Assembly: GCA_029548025.1 (NCBI GenBank)
Contig: JAKPOE010000140.1
Location: 1-5,786, forward strand
Direction of reading: 5' to 3'
DNA length: 5,786 nt
Source of the DNA: Spirochaetota bacterium
Lineage (GTDB): Bacteria > Spirochaetota > UBA4802 > UB4802
The notes beneath the pieces were generated by a model. That model had not been told where the DNA came from and did not search any database. It saw nothing but the letters and a program-made list of their open reading frames with translations. This document shows positions 1 to 5,603 of the stretch, one piece after another (within the stretch, counting starts at the first letter, position 1; every line of letters begins with the position of its first letter). A program made the translations under genes and the position numbers.

Positions 1-1083
1 GAGCTCAAGGGTATTGGCGTTGAAGAGCTGATAGGGCGCCAGGAAATACAGGTTGACAGCAATGCTATTGAGCAATTCTTTGCCGGTAAGGTGGTGCTTG
101 TTACCGGTGCAGGCGGAAGTATAGGCTCCGAGGCGTGCAGGCAGCTTTTACATTTCAGAGCAAAAACTATTGTAGCGGTGGGCAGGGGCGAGCATTCAAT
201 ATATAATTTAACATTGATGCTGAATGATTATGCAAAATATTTTGATAAGCCTGACATCCGATACTATATAGCCGACATCAATGATGCAACGCGAATGCGG
301 TATATTCTTAATAACGAAAAGCCTGATATTGTATTTCATGCTGCTGCGCATAAATATGTTGATATCATGGAGCAAAATCCTCAGGAAGCTGTTCGCAACA
401 ATTGTCTTGGAACAGTAACGGTGCTGGAGGCTTCAAAACATGCTGGCGTTAAACAGTTTGTATGTATCTCTACTGATAAGGCGGTGCATCCGGTAAGCGT
501 CATGGGCGCAACCAAGCGTATTGCCGAGATGGTTACGCTGGCTTATAACAACAGTATGCGTACATGCTGTGTGCGCTTTGGCAATGTCATTGGCAGCCGC
601 GGCTCGGTCATACCGTTGTTTTATAAGCAGATTGCAAAAGGAGGTCCGGTAACCATTACCCATCCTGATATGACGCGCTATTTTATGAGCATACCGGAGG
701 CGGTGATGCTTGTTATCAATGCAACGGTGCTTTCACAGGGCGGGGAGATTTTTGTTCTTGATATGGGAAAACAGTATCGTGTTGAAGAGGTGGCGCGCAA
801 TTTGATTGCACTTTTAGGATACCAGCCTGATGTTGATATCCCTATTGTATATACAGGAGTGCGCCCCGGTGAAAAGCTGCAGGAAGAATTATGGAATGAG
901 GGCGAAGAGCTTGTGCCAACAGCGCATACTAAAATTTATACAATAGCGCACAATGGTGTTGATAAGGAGCTGGTTAACGAGGTGGTATCATTAAAGGCTG
1001 ACCATGTTCAAAGCTTAAGCGCTGTAGAATGCAAAAGCCTTATACAGCATTTTGTAAAGGACTATAATCCGTATAAGTGCTGA
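1..1083 (+). CDS. NDP-sugar 4,6-dehydratase, WbpM/PglF/CapD type (3' part)
   Basis: This is the C-terminal 360 residues of a polysaccharide-biosynthesis NDP-sugar dehydratase of the extended SDR superfamily; the frame is open from base 1, so the true start lies upstream. The GTG at 91 falls inside the first Rossmann strand and is not a credible start. The NAD(P)-binding glycine motif TGAGGSIGS is at window residues 35-43 (bases 103-129). AAHKYVDIMEQNP, STDKAV, VMGATKR, FGNVIGSRGSVIP and RPGEKLQEELW follow in family order. The usual catalytic Tyr is Met (502-504), spaced MxxxK to Lys (514-516), with Ser at 469-471: the SMK triad known for the large UDP-GlcNAc 4,6-dehydratases. Residues 1-30 resemble the linker joining the catalytic domain to the N-terminal membrane domain of the long family members, but that part is not in the window. 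Likely role: making an activated 4-keto-6-deoxy sugar for surface glycans or glycoprotein. The exact substrate is not decidable. Confidence 0.93.
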   Translation, partial: ELKGIGVEELIGRQEIQVDSNAIEQFFAGKVVLVTGAGGSIGSEACRQLLHFRAKTIVAVGRGEHSIYNLTLMLNDYAKYFDKPDIRYYIADINDATRMRYILNNEKPDIVFHAAAHKYVDIMEQNPQEAVRNNCLGTVTVLEASKHAGVKQFVCISTDKAVHPVSVMGATKRIAEMVTLAYNNSMRTCCVRFGNVIGSRGSVIPLFYKQIAKGGPVTITHPDMTRYFMSIPEAVMLVINATVLSQGGEIFVLDMGKQYRVEEVARNLIALLGYQPDVDIPIVYTGVRPGEKLQEELWNEGEELVPTAHTKIYTIAHNGVDKELVNEVVSLKADHVQSLSAVECKSLIQHFVKDYNPYKC

Positions 1084-1124
1084 CTGGCACAGGGAGTATT
1101 ATTAAAATGTTTGCCATTACCGTT

Positions 1125-1150
1125 GTGATAGTATGTCAATATACTTTCAC
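1125..1150. terminator. Imperfect inverted repeat between convergent genes
   Basis: GTGATAGTAT (1125-1134) and ATACTTTCAC (1141-1150) can pair over 10 positions with one mismatch and a 6-nt loop. The repeat lies between the dehydratase stop (1083) and the toxin stop, whose first base on the plus strand is 1150. The position suits a shared terminator, but the stem is AT-rich and no clear U-tract follows on either strand, so the call is weak. Confidence 0.25.
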
Positions 1151-1422
1151 TATATTTCATCATGCGTTCCAATATCAATGGGTATGATGGTGCTTTCATC
1201 AATATTGAATACAATCAGCATCCTGTACTGTGTATCCAATGATATGGAATAGTATTCATGTAATTTTCCCTGTAATTTATGCAGTCGTAATGATGGATGA
1301 TAGGGATTTGTTTCCAGAATAGATAATACTTTTGCATACGTATGTATCATTTCACGGTGTTTCCTGAAGAATTTAATGACTTTTTTACGGTATGTCTCTG
1401 TTATTATTATTGTATAGTTCAT
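1150..1422 (-). CDS. RelE/YafQ-family type II toxin
   Basis: This 90-residue basic protein has the size and pattern of RelE/ParE-superfamily toxins, which in the RelE/YafQ branch cleave mRNA on the ribosome. Visible features: an N-terminal strand and helix rich in Lys/Arg (residues 3-31), HKLQGKL (48-54), EYYSISLDTQYRMLIVF (56-72) and the closing motif IGTHDEI (84-90), which is typical of YafQ-like toxins. By eye against E. coli YafQ, the HxLQG histidine (H48) and the C-terminal GTH histidine (H87) are kept, while the positions of YafQ H63 and D67 appear to be Ser61 and Gln65. The start ATG lies inside the antitoxin gene, giving a 38-nt overlap, and no strong ribosome binding site is seen, so translational coupling is likely. 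The antitoxin is encoded first, as usual. Family is confident; exact activity is inferred. Confidence 0.88.
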   Translation of the reverse strand: MNYTIIITETYRKKVIKFFRKHREMIHTYAKVLSILETNPYHPSLRLHKLQGKLHEYYSISLDTQYRMLIVFNIDESTIIPIDIGTHDEI

Positions 1423-1666
1423 TTATGATATCATCAACATGCTCTCTGGCGGTTTGTTTTTTATAGTTGCCAGCTTTTATATCATCCATAACTTTTTCAT
1501 AAGCTGTATCAAGTTCTAATTCACGCAATTGTTTGTAGCGTTCAATGTCCAGCACCACATATTTATTTTTGCCCCGTACATTAATAATGATATCCTCACC
1601 TGGCGCTATTAGCTTTTCAAACAAAAGAACCCCTTTTGTTTTTATATCATTTGCTCTGATAATCAC
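1385..1666 (-). CDS. Phd/YefM-family antitoxin
   Basis: This 93-residue protein is the antitoxin partner of the RelE/YafQ-like toxin encoded just downstream. The N-terminal part (RANDIK, then LLFEKL, GEDIIINVRGKNKYVVLDIERYKQL, about residues 4-48) matches the Phd/YefM fold, which dimerises, binds operator DNA and carries the typical 'KYVVLDIExY' strand. The acidic C-terminal half (residues 49-84) would be the disordered segment that wraps and neutralises the toxin. The start is GTG at 1664-1666, chosen because AAGGA (plus-strand 1674-1678) sits 7 nt upstream. The gene starts 45 nt after the mnmA stop on the same strand with no visible terminator between, so read-through from mnmA is possible beside its own promoter. 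A perfect palindrome over the ribosome-binding region suggests autorepression. Confidence 0.85.
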   Translation of the reverse strand: MIIRANDIKTKGVLLFEKLIAPGEDIIINVRGKNKYVVLDIERYKQLRELELDTAYEKVMDDIKAGNYKKQTAREHVDDIINELYNNNNRDIP

Positions 1667-1676
1667 AATAGTATCC

Positions 1677-1692
1677 TTAAAAGTACTTTTAA
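1677..1692. promoter_or_regulatory. 16-bp perfect palindrome, candidate antitoxin operator
   Basis: The sequence TTAAAAGTACTTTTAA is a perfect 16-bp palindrome with a GTAC core. It begins 11 nt upstream of the antitoxin GTG and shares two bases with its AAGGA ribosome binding site. Phd and YefM antitoxins are known to repress their operons by binding palindromes, with TGTACA-type cores in YefM and Phd operators. Direct repeats AATAGTA (1667-1673 and 1691-1697) flank it. Operator function is inferred from position and symmetry. Confidence 0.55.
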
Positions 1693-1703
1693 TAGTAAGA
1701 TAA

Positions 1704-1709
1704 ATAATA
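1704..1709 (-). promoter_or_regulatory. Possible -10 element for the toxin-antitoxin pair
   Basis: TATTAT on the minus strand lies between the mnmA stop and the palindrome, about 12 nt before it. Transcription would begin near the edge of the palindrome, which fits repression by a bound antitoxin. No convincing -35 box is seen at 17 nt, where the sequence is still mnmA coding. Confidence 0.25.
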
Positions 1710-1711
1710 CT

Positions 1712-2782
1712 CTATAGTTTTTCCTTTATCCACCCGCCTGCCAGTATTGCACCGTCGTCATCATAGCAAACCACCGCCTGTCCTGGAGTTATACTGCTCT
1801 GAGGCTGGTCAAAGGTTATGATGAGCCTGCCATTATCTGTTGTTGCAGTAGCTTTACATGGTTTTTGCGTGGAGCGTGTTTTTATCCATACCGGTGTATT
1901 GTTTAATGCGGTTGCCTTCATAAAGTTTATGCCTGAAGCAATAAGTCCGCTGGATAAAAGCTCATCGTTGCTTCCCACAATAATGCGATTGTTTGCAGCA
2001 TCAATTGCCACGACATAGAGAGGATGTTGCCATGCAATGCCAAGTCCCCGCCGCTGCCCTATTGTATACCGGTGAATGCCGTTATGCCTGCCTATAACCT
2101 TTCCGTCGGTTGTTACTATATCGCCAGCAGGCAGCCTTTTGCCAATGTGCTGCTCTATATAGCGGGGATAGTCGTTATCCGGAACAAAACACACCTCCTG
2201 ACTTTCGGGCTTACCTGCAATATGAAGCCCCATATCATGAGCTATCGCCCTGATTGCCTCTTTTGTGTAAAGCCCCAGTGGCAGCAACACATGAGCAAGT
2301 ATTTCCTGATTCAGATTAAATAAAAAGTACGATTGGTCTTTATCAGCATCTTTTCCGCGTTTAATGTAATAGCGGCTATTTTTACACACGGAAGCATAGT
2401 GTCCTGTTGCCAGCGCATCGCAGCCTAATTCTTTTGCATGGTGCAACAGTTTTGGAAATTTTATAGAGGTGTTGCAGTTGATACAGGGGCTTGGTGTTCT
2501 GCCGCTGCAATATTCGTTGCAGAAAGGTTCAATAACGTTGCAATAAAATTCATCTTCAAGGTTAACAGTGTAATGATGGATTCCCAAACTGTTTGCTACC
2601 TTTTTTGCATCATGCAGGTTTTCCGGGCTGCAGCAAACATCAAAACGGGGCTGGCTGCCATCCATCTCTGAGCACAGTAAAATCTTTGCAGTAAGTCCAA
2701 TGACGTTATGTCCTTCTTTAACAAGCAGAGCAGCGGCAACTGAGGAATCAACGCCACCGCTCATGGCTACAGCTATGTTCAT
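1712..2782 (-). CDS. mnmA: tRNA-specific 2-thiouridylase MnmA
   Basis: MnmA uses ATP to activate U34 in the wobble position of tRNA-Lys, -Glu and -Gln and then inserts sulfur to give s2U34; it acts in the cytosol. The 356-residue length is typical. The N-terminal PP-loop ATPase motif SGGVDSS is at residues 8-14. [17 protein letters not shown] (93-109) holds Cys103, equivalent to E. coli Cys102, and [10 protein letters not shown] (193-202) holds Cys198, equivalent to E. coli Cys199. KDQSYFLF (148-155), [12 protein letters not shown] (239-250) and a C-terminal AGGWI complete the family pattern. The ATG is fixed by the family-typical start [10 protein letters not shown] and an AAGGA ribosome binding site 5 nt upstream (plus-strand 2788-2792). 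Cys100 makes a CxxC pair with Cys103, a form linked in recent work to iron-sulfur-dependent MnmA. It stands alone under its own promoter, with the toxin-antitoxin pair behind it on the same strand. Confidence 0.97.
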   Translation of the reverse strand: MNIAVAMSGGVDSSVAAALLVKEGHNVIGLTAKILLCSEMDGSQPRFDVCCSPENLHDAKKVANSLGIHHYTVNLEDEFYCNVIEPFCNEYCSGRTPSPCINCNTSIKFPKLLHHAKELGCDALATGHYASVCKNSRYYIKRGKDADKDQSYFLFNLNQEILAHVLLPLGLYTKEAIRAIAHDMGLHIAGKPESQEVCFVPDNDYPRYIEQHIGKRLPAGDIVTTDGKVIGRHNGIHRYTIGQRRGLGIAWQHPLYVVAIDAANNRIIVGSNDELLSSGLIASGINFMKATALNNTPVWIKTRSTQKPCKATATTDNGRLIITFDQPQSSITPGQAVVCYDDDGAILAGGWIKEKL

Positions 2783-2815
2783 AATTATCCTTAATGTTGC
2801 AACAATGTACTTATA

Positions 2816-2844
2816 AGTATATCAGGCAATGACAGCCATGTAAA
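2816..2844 (-). promoter_or_regulatory. mnmA promoter, sigma70-type
   Basis: On the minus strand, TTTACA (2839-2844; 5 of 6 matches to TTGACA) is followed after exactly 17 nt by TATACT (2816-2821; 5 of 6 matches to TATAAT). Transcription would start near 2808-2809, leaving a leader of about 26 nt that contains the AAGGA site of mnmA. A perfect 12-bp palindrome, TACTTATAAGTA (2808-2819), overlaps the -10 box and start region; it may be an operator or simply AT-rich chance. Confidence 0.65.
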
Positions 2845-2854
2845 AATATTTTTT

Positions 2855-2983
2855 ATGTGCGTTGCAATTATTCAATTTTTAATGGATGGGGATATCATTG
2901 GGTTGTGCTACACACTATTGTTTCTGCTATTGTTTTATTTATTTATTCATTCAAGACTGCTGTACCGTACAATAACGCAATGA
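2855..2983 (+). CDS. Possible small membrane peptide (42 codons), doubtful
   Basis: This is the only notable ORF in the 212-nt gap between mnmA and the large exported-protein gene. From ATG 2855 it gives 42 residues; from an internal ATG at 2882, 33 residues. The product would hold one strongly hydrophobic helix (CYTLLFLLLFYLF, about residues 18-30) after an acidic DGD and before a basic tail (HSRLLYR), a layout that fits a single-span membrane peptide. Against it: neither ATG has a purine-rich ribosome binding site, no promoter is evident, and T-rich DNA readily encodes Leu/Phe runs. It reads away from mnmA and toward the end of the large gene. I give it as a candidate only. Confidence 0.18.
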   Translation: MCVAIIQFLMDGDIIGLCYTLLFLLLFYLFIHSRLLYRTITQ

Positions 2984-2994
2984 CATTGTATGCT

Positions 2995-4806
2995 TTATAT
3001 ATCCTTTGCGGTAAGCATTTTATTTTTTTGTGATATCCTTGTTAAGGCTGCTGCACACTGCCGGTCAATAATGATGATATTGTTCTGATTCATTGTATAT
3101 TTGTAAACATCAACGCTATACAGGGGTTGCAGGGTTTTCATGGTTTCCAGCAACTGAAAGGCTTTATCTTTTTGAGGCATAGCAATGCCCTGCTTTTCAA
3201 AGAACTGTAATCGTTGCACCAGTGATGCACAGTCGTATCGCAATTTGCGCAGCAGGTAACACTGGCCGGTATATTCAGTGATGATTTTTTGAATATCAAA
3301 GTTGCTGACCGCTGGAATGGCACTTTGCAGGGTAACTATCTGCTGCAGTATGTTGCTGCCGTAACCTGTTGAAGCCTGCTCAAATGCTTCATTAACCACC
3401 GTTGCATAGTTTATCAAAGCCTCTTTTGCATAGTGCTGGCTCTGAAAAAGGTGTATGCCTTTTTCTATTGTTTCAATGCCTGCTGCAATTTCCCTGCTGC
3501 AGAGTGCAGGGTTCAGGTTATTATTTTCAGGCGCTGTACAACGGCTGCGTATAGCTTCTTTGATGGTGTGCAGTGACTGCATAAGGTTTTGTACGGCAGC
3601 ATCGTTTTCTTTTTTATGCTGGGTGCAGGCAAATGCCTTTAATATTGAAACAATGCGTTCAATAGCAGGCATGGTTTTACCGGAGCTATCGCCCGCAATT
3701 GTTTGTTGTTGCAATTGATGGGCAAGCGTTGCAATATGCTCATAGCGCTTTTGATAATCAATTGCTGGTTCCTTGAACTGTACAAGATTGCAGTAGAGCG
3801 TATTTGCCTGTGCATAATCCAGAAGATAGCGCGATTGCGTGGTATAATGCTCAATAAATGTGTTAAGCGCCTCCTCATTTTCAATGGTTATCCCGTTTAT
3901 GCTTTGCATGGTGGCAAGAAGTTTTTGCTGTTCGGCAATGGCATCATGTACTGGATCAATGTATGCATGTGCTATTGCGTCAATTTCACTGGTTGGTACA
4001 GTGCTGGTTGCAATGAGCTCATCTCGTTTTGCGTTAATGTCGTTTACTGCTTTCTGGCTATCTATTTCGTGGGGGATAGTTATCTGATATGGTATGCCAT
4101 TGCCGGAGTTATAAACATTGCTATAGATAGTTTTTGTATGTATTTTTGCTGCAAGTGATGGGAACAGCTGCAGCAGCAATGATGGATTGTGCATGTATTG
4201 AGCGGTCGATGTTGTATCGCCGCTGCACAGGGTAAGAATAGATTGTATGTACTCAGCCTTTTGCTTTGTATGGCAAGCCTTCTGGTATAGCTCGTTAAAC
4301 CTGACGCTTGCTGACAGGTTTGCCATAGGCGGTGCACCTGGCGCGGACATATCGTTGTTCATGGTATCGTTGTCTTTTTCTTCTATGCCTGTGCTGGTAT
4401 AGCTGGTTATGGAGGCAAGCACCAGCTCGGTATGAATGATGTAGTAGTCATTGGTGGTGCAATCTATTGTATCAGATGTTTGCAATGGTTGTAACTGTTG
4501 TATAACCTGCTGTCGTGTTATGTTAATGGCTGCATCATCAAAACATTGGGATAAAACGGTTACATAATGGGTGGTTGCGGCGTGCTCACTGTGTTTATTG
4601 TTTAAGCTTTCGTGGTACAGGGCTGACAGTTCCTGTGCCATTGCCAAACGAGCATCAATATATTCAAGCACAAACGAGGCGTATGGCTGTTTGTGCACCT
4701 GTTTCTGTTCTTTTTGCAAAGACTCTATCTGGCGCTGCCAGTACTCATTGGCAAATGCAAGATGTGACAGCATAAGAATAGGTACTATATAGAGTAGAGG
4801 TTTCAT
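2995..4806 (-). CDS. Exported protein of unknown function, 11 cysteines
   Basis: I do not recognise this 603-residue protein. It begins with a clear Sec signal peptide: MKP, a hydrophobic core (residues 4-13) and AFA before Asn20, so cleavage after Ala19 is likely; there is no lipobox cysteine. No other membrane segment is evident. The mature part looks mostly helical and rich in Gln, Ala and Ile, with a Gln/Glu/Lys-rich, coiled-coil-like start (residues 20-40). A low-complexity linker (about 138-165: acidic, Asn- and Met-rich, then Ala/Pro-rich) probably splits an N-terminal domain from the rest. It has 11 cysteines, at 88, 116, 178, 194, 339, 394, 423, 436, 516, 526 and 584, many for an exported protein and odd in number, which suggests disulfides. 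The ATG is supported by AAGGAAG 8 nt upstream (plus-strand 4815-4821). It is divergent from the nucleotidyltransferase gene. Confidence 0.85.
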   Translation of the reverse strand: MKPLLYIVPILMLSHLAFANEYWQRQIESLQKEQKQVHKQPYASFVLEYIDARLAMAQELSALYHESLNNKHSEHAATTHYVTVLSQCFDDAAINITRQQVIQQLQPLQTSDTIDCTTNDYYIIHTELVLASITSYTSTGIEEKDNDTMNNDMSAPGAPPMANLSASVRFNELYQKACHTKQKAEYIQSILTLCSGDTTSTAQYMHNPSLLLQLFPSLAAKIHTKTIYSNVYNSGNGIPYQITIPHEIDSQKAVNDINAKRDELIATSTVPTSEIDAIAHAYIDPVHDAIAEQQKLLATMQSINGITIENEEALNTFIEHYTTQSRYLLDYAQANTLYCNLVQFKEPAIDYQKRYEHIATLAHQLQQQTIAGDSSGKTMPAIERIVSILKAFACTQHKKENDAAVQNLMQSLHTIKEAIRSRCTAPENNNLNPALCSREIAAGIETIEKGIHLFQSQHYAKEALINYATVVNEAFEQASTGYGSNILQQIVTLQSAIPAVSNFDIQKIITEYTGQCYLLRKLRYDCASLVQRLQFFEKQGIAMPQKDKAFQLLETMKTLQPLYSVDVYKYTMNQNNIIIIDRQCAAALTRISQKNKMLTAKDI

Positions 4807-4888
4807 ATTTTTCGCTTCCTTTTTTTATTTATCGAACAAAAGAGGTTGATGGATTACGGTATAGCGGCATATTGTTAAAAAAATACTA

Positions 4889-4918
4889 TTGACATCATCG
4901 TCACTATATCGTTACTTT
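4889..4918 (+). promoter_or_regulatory. Possible promoter of the nucleotidyltransferase gene
   Basis: A perfect TTGACA -35 box (4889-4894) lies in the 118-nt divergent gap. The best partner is TACTTT (4913-4918) after 18 nt, which keeps only T1, A2 and T6 of the -10 consensus. It would start transcription at or just before the ATG at 4925, so the message would have almost no leader; this fits the absence of a ribosome binding site. No good promoter was found for the opposite gene. Confidence 0.3.
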
Positions 4919-4924
4919 ACTGTT

Positions 4925-5236
4925 ATGGTGCTTAAAGAACATGTTATATCGCAATTACAGCATAACTTTTTGTCAAAGGGTGTTGATAGGGTTATCCTCT
5001 TTGGTCCATTTGCTCGTAATACACAGACAGGGAAAAGTGATGTTGACTTGATTGTCATCAAACAAACGGATAAACGTTTTTTTGATCGGTATGATGACTT
5101 CAATGACATTGAGTCATACGTTTGTGTGCCTGTTGATTGTTTGATCTATACCCCTGCTGAATGGGAAATAATTTACAATAGAATTTTTTTTAAGAACGTT
5201 CTAAAAAAGGCTACTGAAATCCATGTACATCTTTGA
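4925..5236 (+). CDS. Solo MNT-type nucleotidyltransferase domain protein
   Basis: This 103-residue protein is a minimal nucleotidyltransferase of the DNA polymerase beta superfamily, related to the MntA antitoxin family; such enzymes move a nucleotide from NTP to a protein or small molecule. The signature is LFGPFARN (residues 25-32) followed by SDVDLIVI (38-45), with metal-binding Asp39 and Asp41. PVDCLIYTPAEWE (69-81) supplies the third carboxylate, Asp71. The usual GS pair of the first motif is GP here (Pro28, CCA at 5006-5008). The frame is open back to a TTG at 4889, but that TTG is part of a consensus -35 box and the added residues do not resemble the family; the ATG at 4925 starts in the first helix as expected. 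No ribosome binding site is seen for either start. The gene overlaps the DUF1992 gene by 14 nt instead of the HEPN partner seen in MntA/HepT systems. The acceptor substrate is unknown. Confidence 0.82.
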   Translation: MVLKEHVISQLQHNFLSKGVDRVILFGPFARNTQTGKSDVDLIVIKQTDKRFFDRYDDFNDIESYVCVPVDCLIYTPAEWEIIYNRIFFKNVLKKATEIHVHL

Positions 5237-5594
5237 ACTGATAGCTGAACAGCGTATCCGTGACGCCATGGAGCGAGGTGAGTTTGATAACCTTCCGGGG
5301 ATGGGGAAACCTCTTCCACGGGATGAACTGGATACTATTCCGCCTGATATCAGGATGGCATATAAAATAATGAAGAATGCAGGCATCATTCCTGAAGAGG
5401 TAGAACTGCGAAAAGATATATACTCATTACAGCAGCTTATCAACGCCTGCTGCGATGATGATAAACGGCTGGAAGGGCTTGTAAAACAGCTTAATGCAAA
5501 ACAACTGCGTTATACCATACTCATGGAACAAAAAGGGATACATGTTCCTGATTATGAATACCGAAAAAAGGTAATGGAAAAATTAGCAAAATAG
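5223..5594 (+). CDS. DUF1992 (DnaJC28/YhdN-like) protein
   Basis: This 123-residue protein matches the DUF1992 family, the conserved domain of human DNAJC28 and the E. coli YhdN type. Its biochemical role is not established; despite the name, there is no J domain here. The family core is plain: FELIAEQRIRDAMERGEFDN (residues 4-23), LPGMGKPLP (24-32) and MAYKIMKNAGIIPEEVELRK (45-64). A charged helical tail (about 65-123) follows. The ATG is chosen because the family begins a few residues before FExIAExRI. Its ribosome binding site is weak (AAGG 12 nt upstream), and the ATG lies inside the end of the nucleotidyltransferase gene, so it is probably translated by coupling to it. The stop lies 9 nt from the stop of the convergent gene at the window edge. 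Confidence 0.9.
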   Translation: MYIFELIAEQRIRDAMERGEFDNLPGMGKPLPRDELDTIPPDIRMAYKIMKNAGIIPEEVELRKDIYSLQQLINACCDDDKRLEGLVKQLNAKQLRYTILMEQKGIHVPDYEYRKKVMEKLAK

Positions 5595-5603
5595 TATAAT
5601 TCT

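Noticed and set aside
91..93. GTG as the start of the sugar dehydratase
   Set aside because: It lies within the first strand of the Rossmann fold and the same frame is open with family-like residues back to base 1.
1400..1411. Short trinucleotide run in the antitoxin-toxin overlap
   Set aside because: Only about four units, coding for Asn in one frame and Ile in the other; too short to argue for phase variation.
3492..3511. Perfect 6-bp inverted repeat (CCCTGC/GCAGGG) that could be a terminator
   Set aside because: It lies inside the exported-protein gene, lacks a U-tract, and comes from Ala/Leu/Ser codons rich in CTGC.
3455..4158. Plus-strand open frames opposite the exported-protein gene
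   Set aside because: They overlap the minus-strand gene in several frames, are rich in Cys and Met, and look like antisense shadows.
4925..5594. Standard MntA/HepT toxin-antitoxin system
   Set aside because: The second gene is DUF1992, with no HEPN RxxxxH-type motif in the expected place.
5595..5600. TATAAT directly after the DUF1992 stop
   Set aside because: No -35 box at the right distance and no plus-strand gene follows; the region is the end of a convergent gene.
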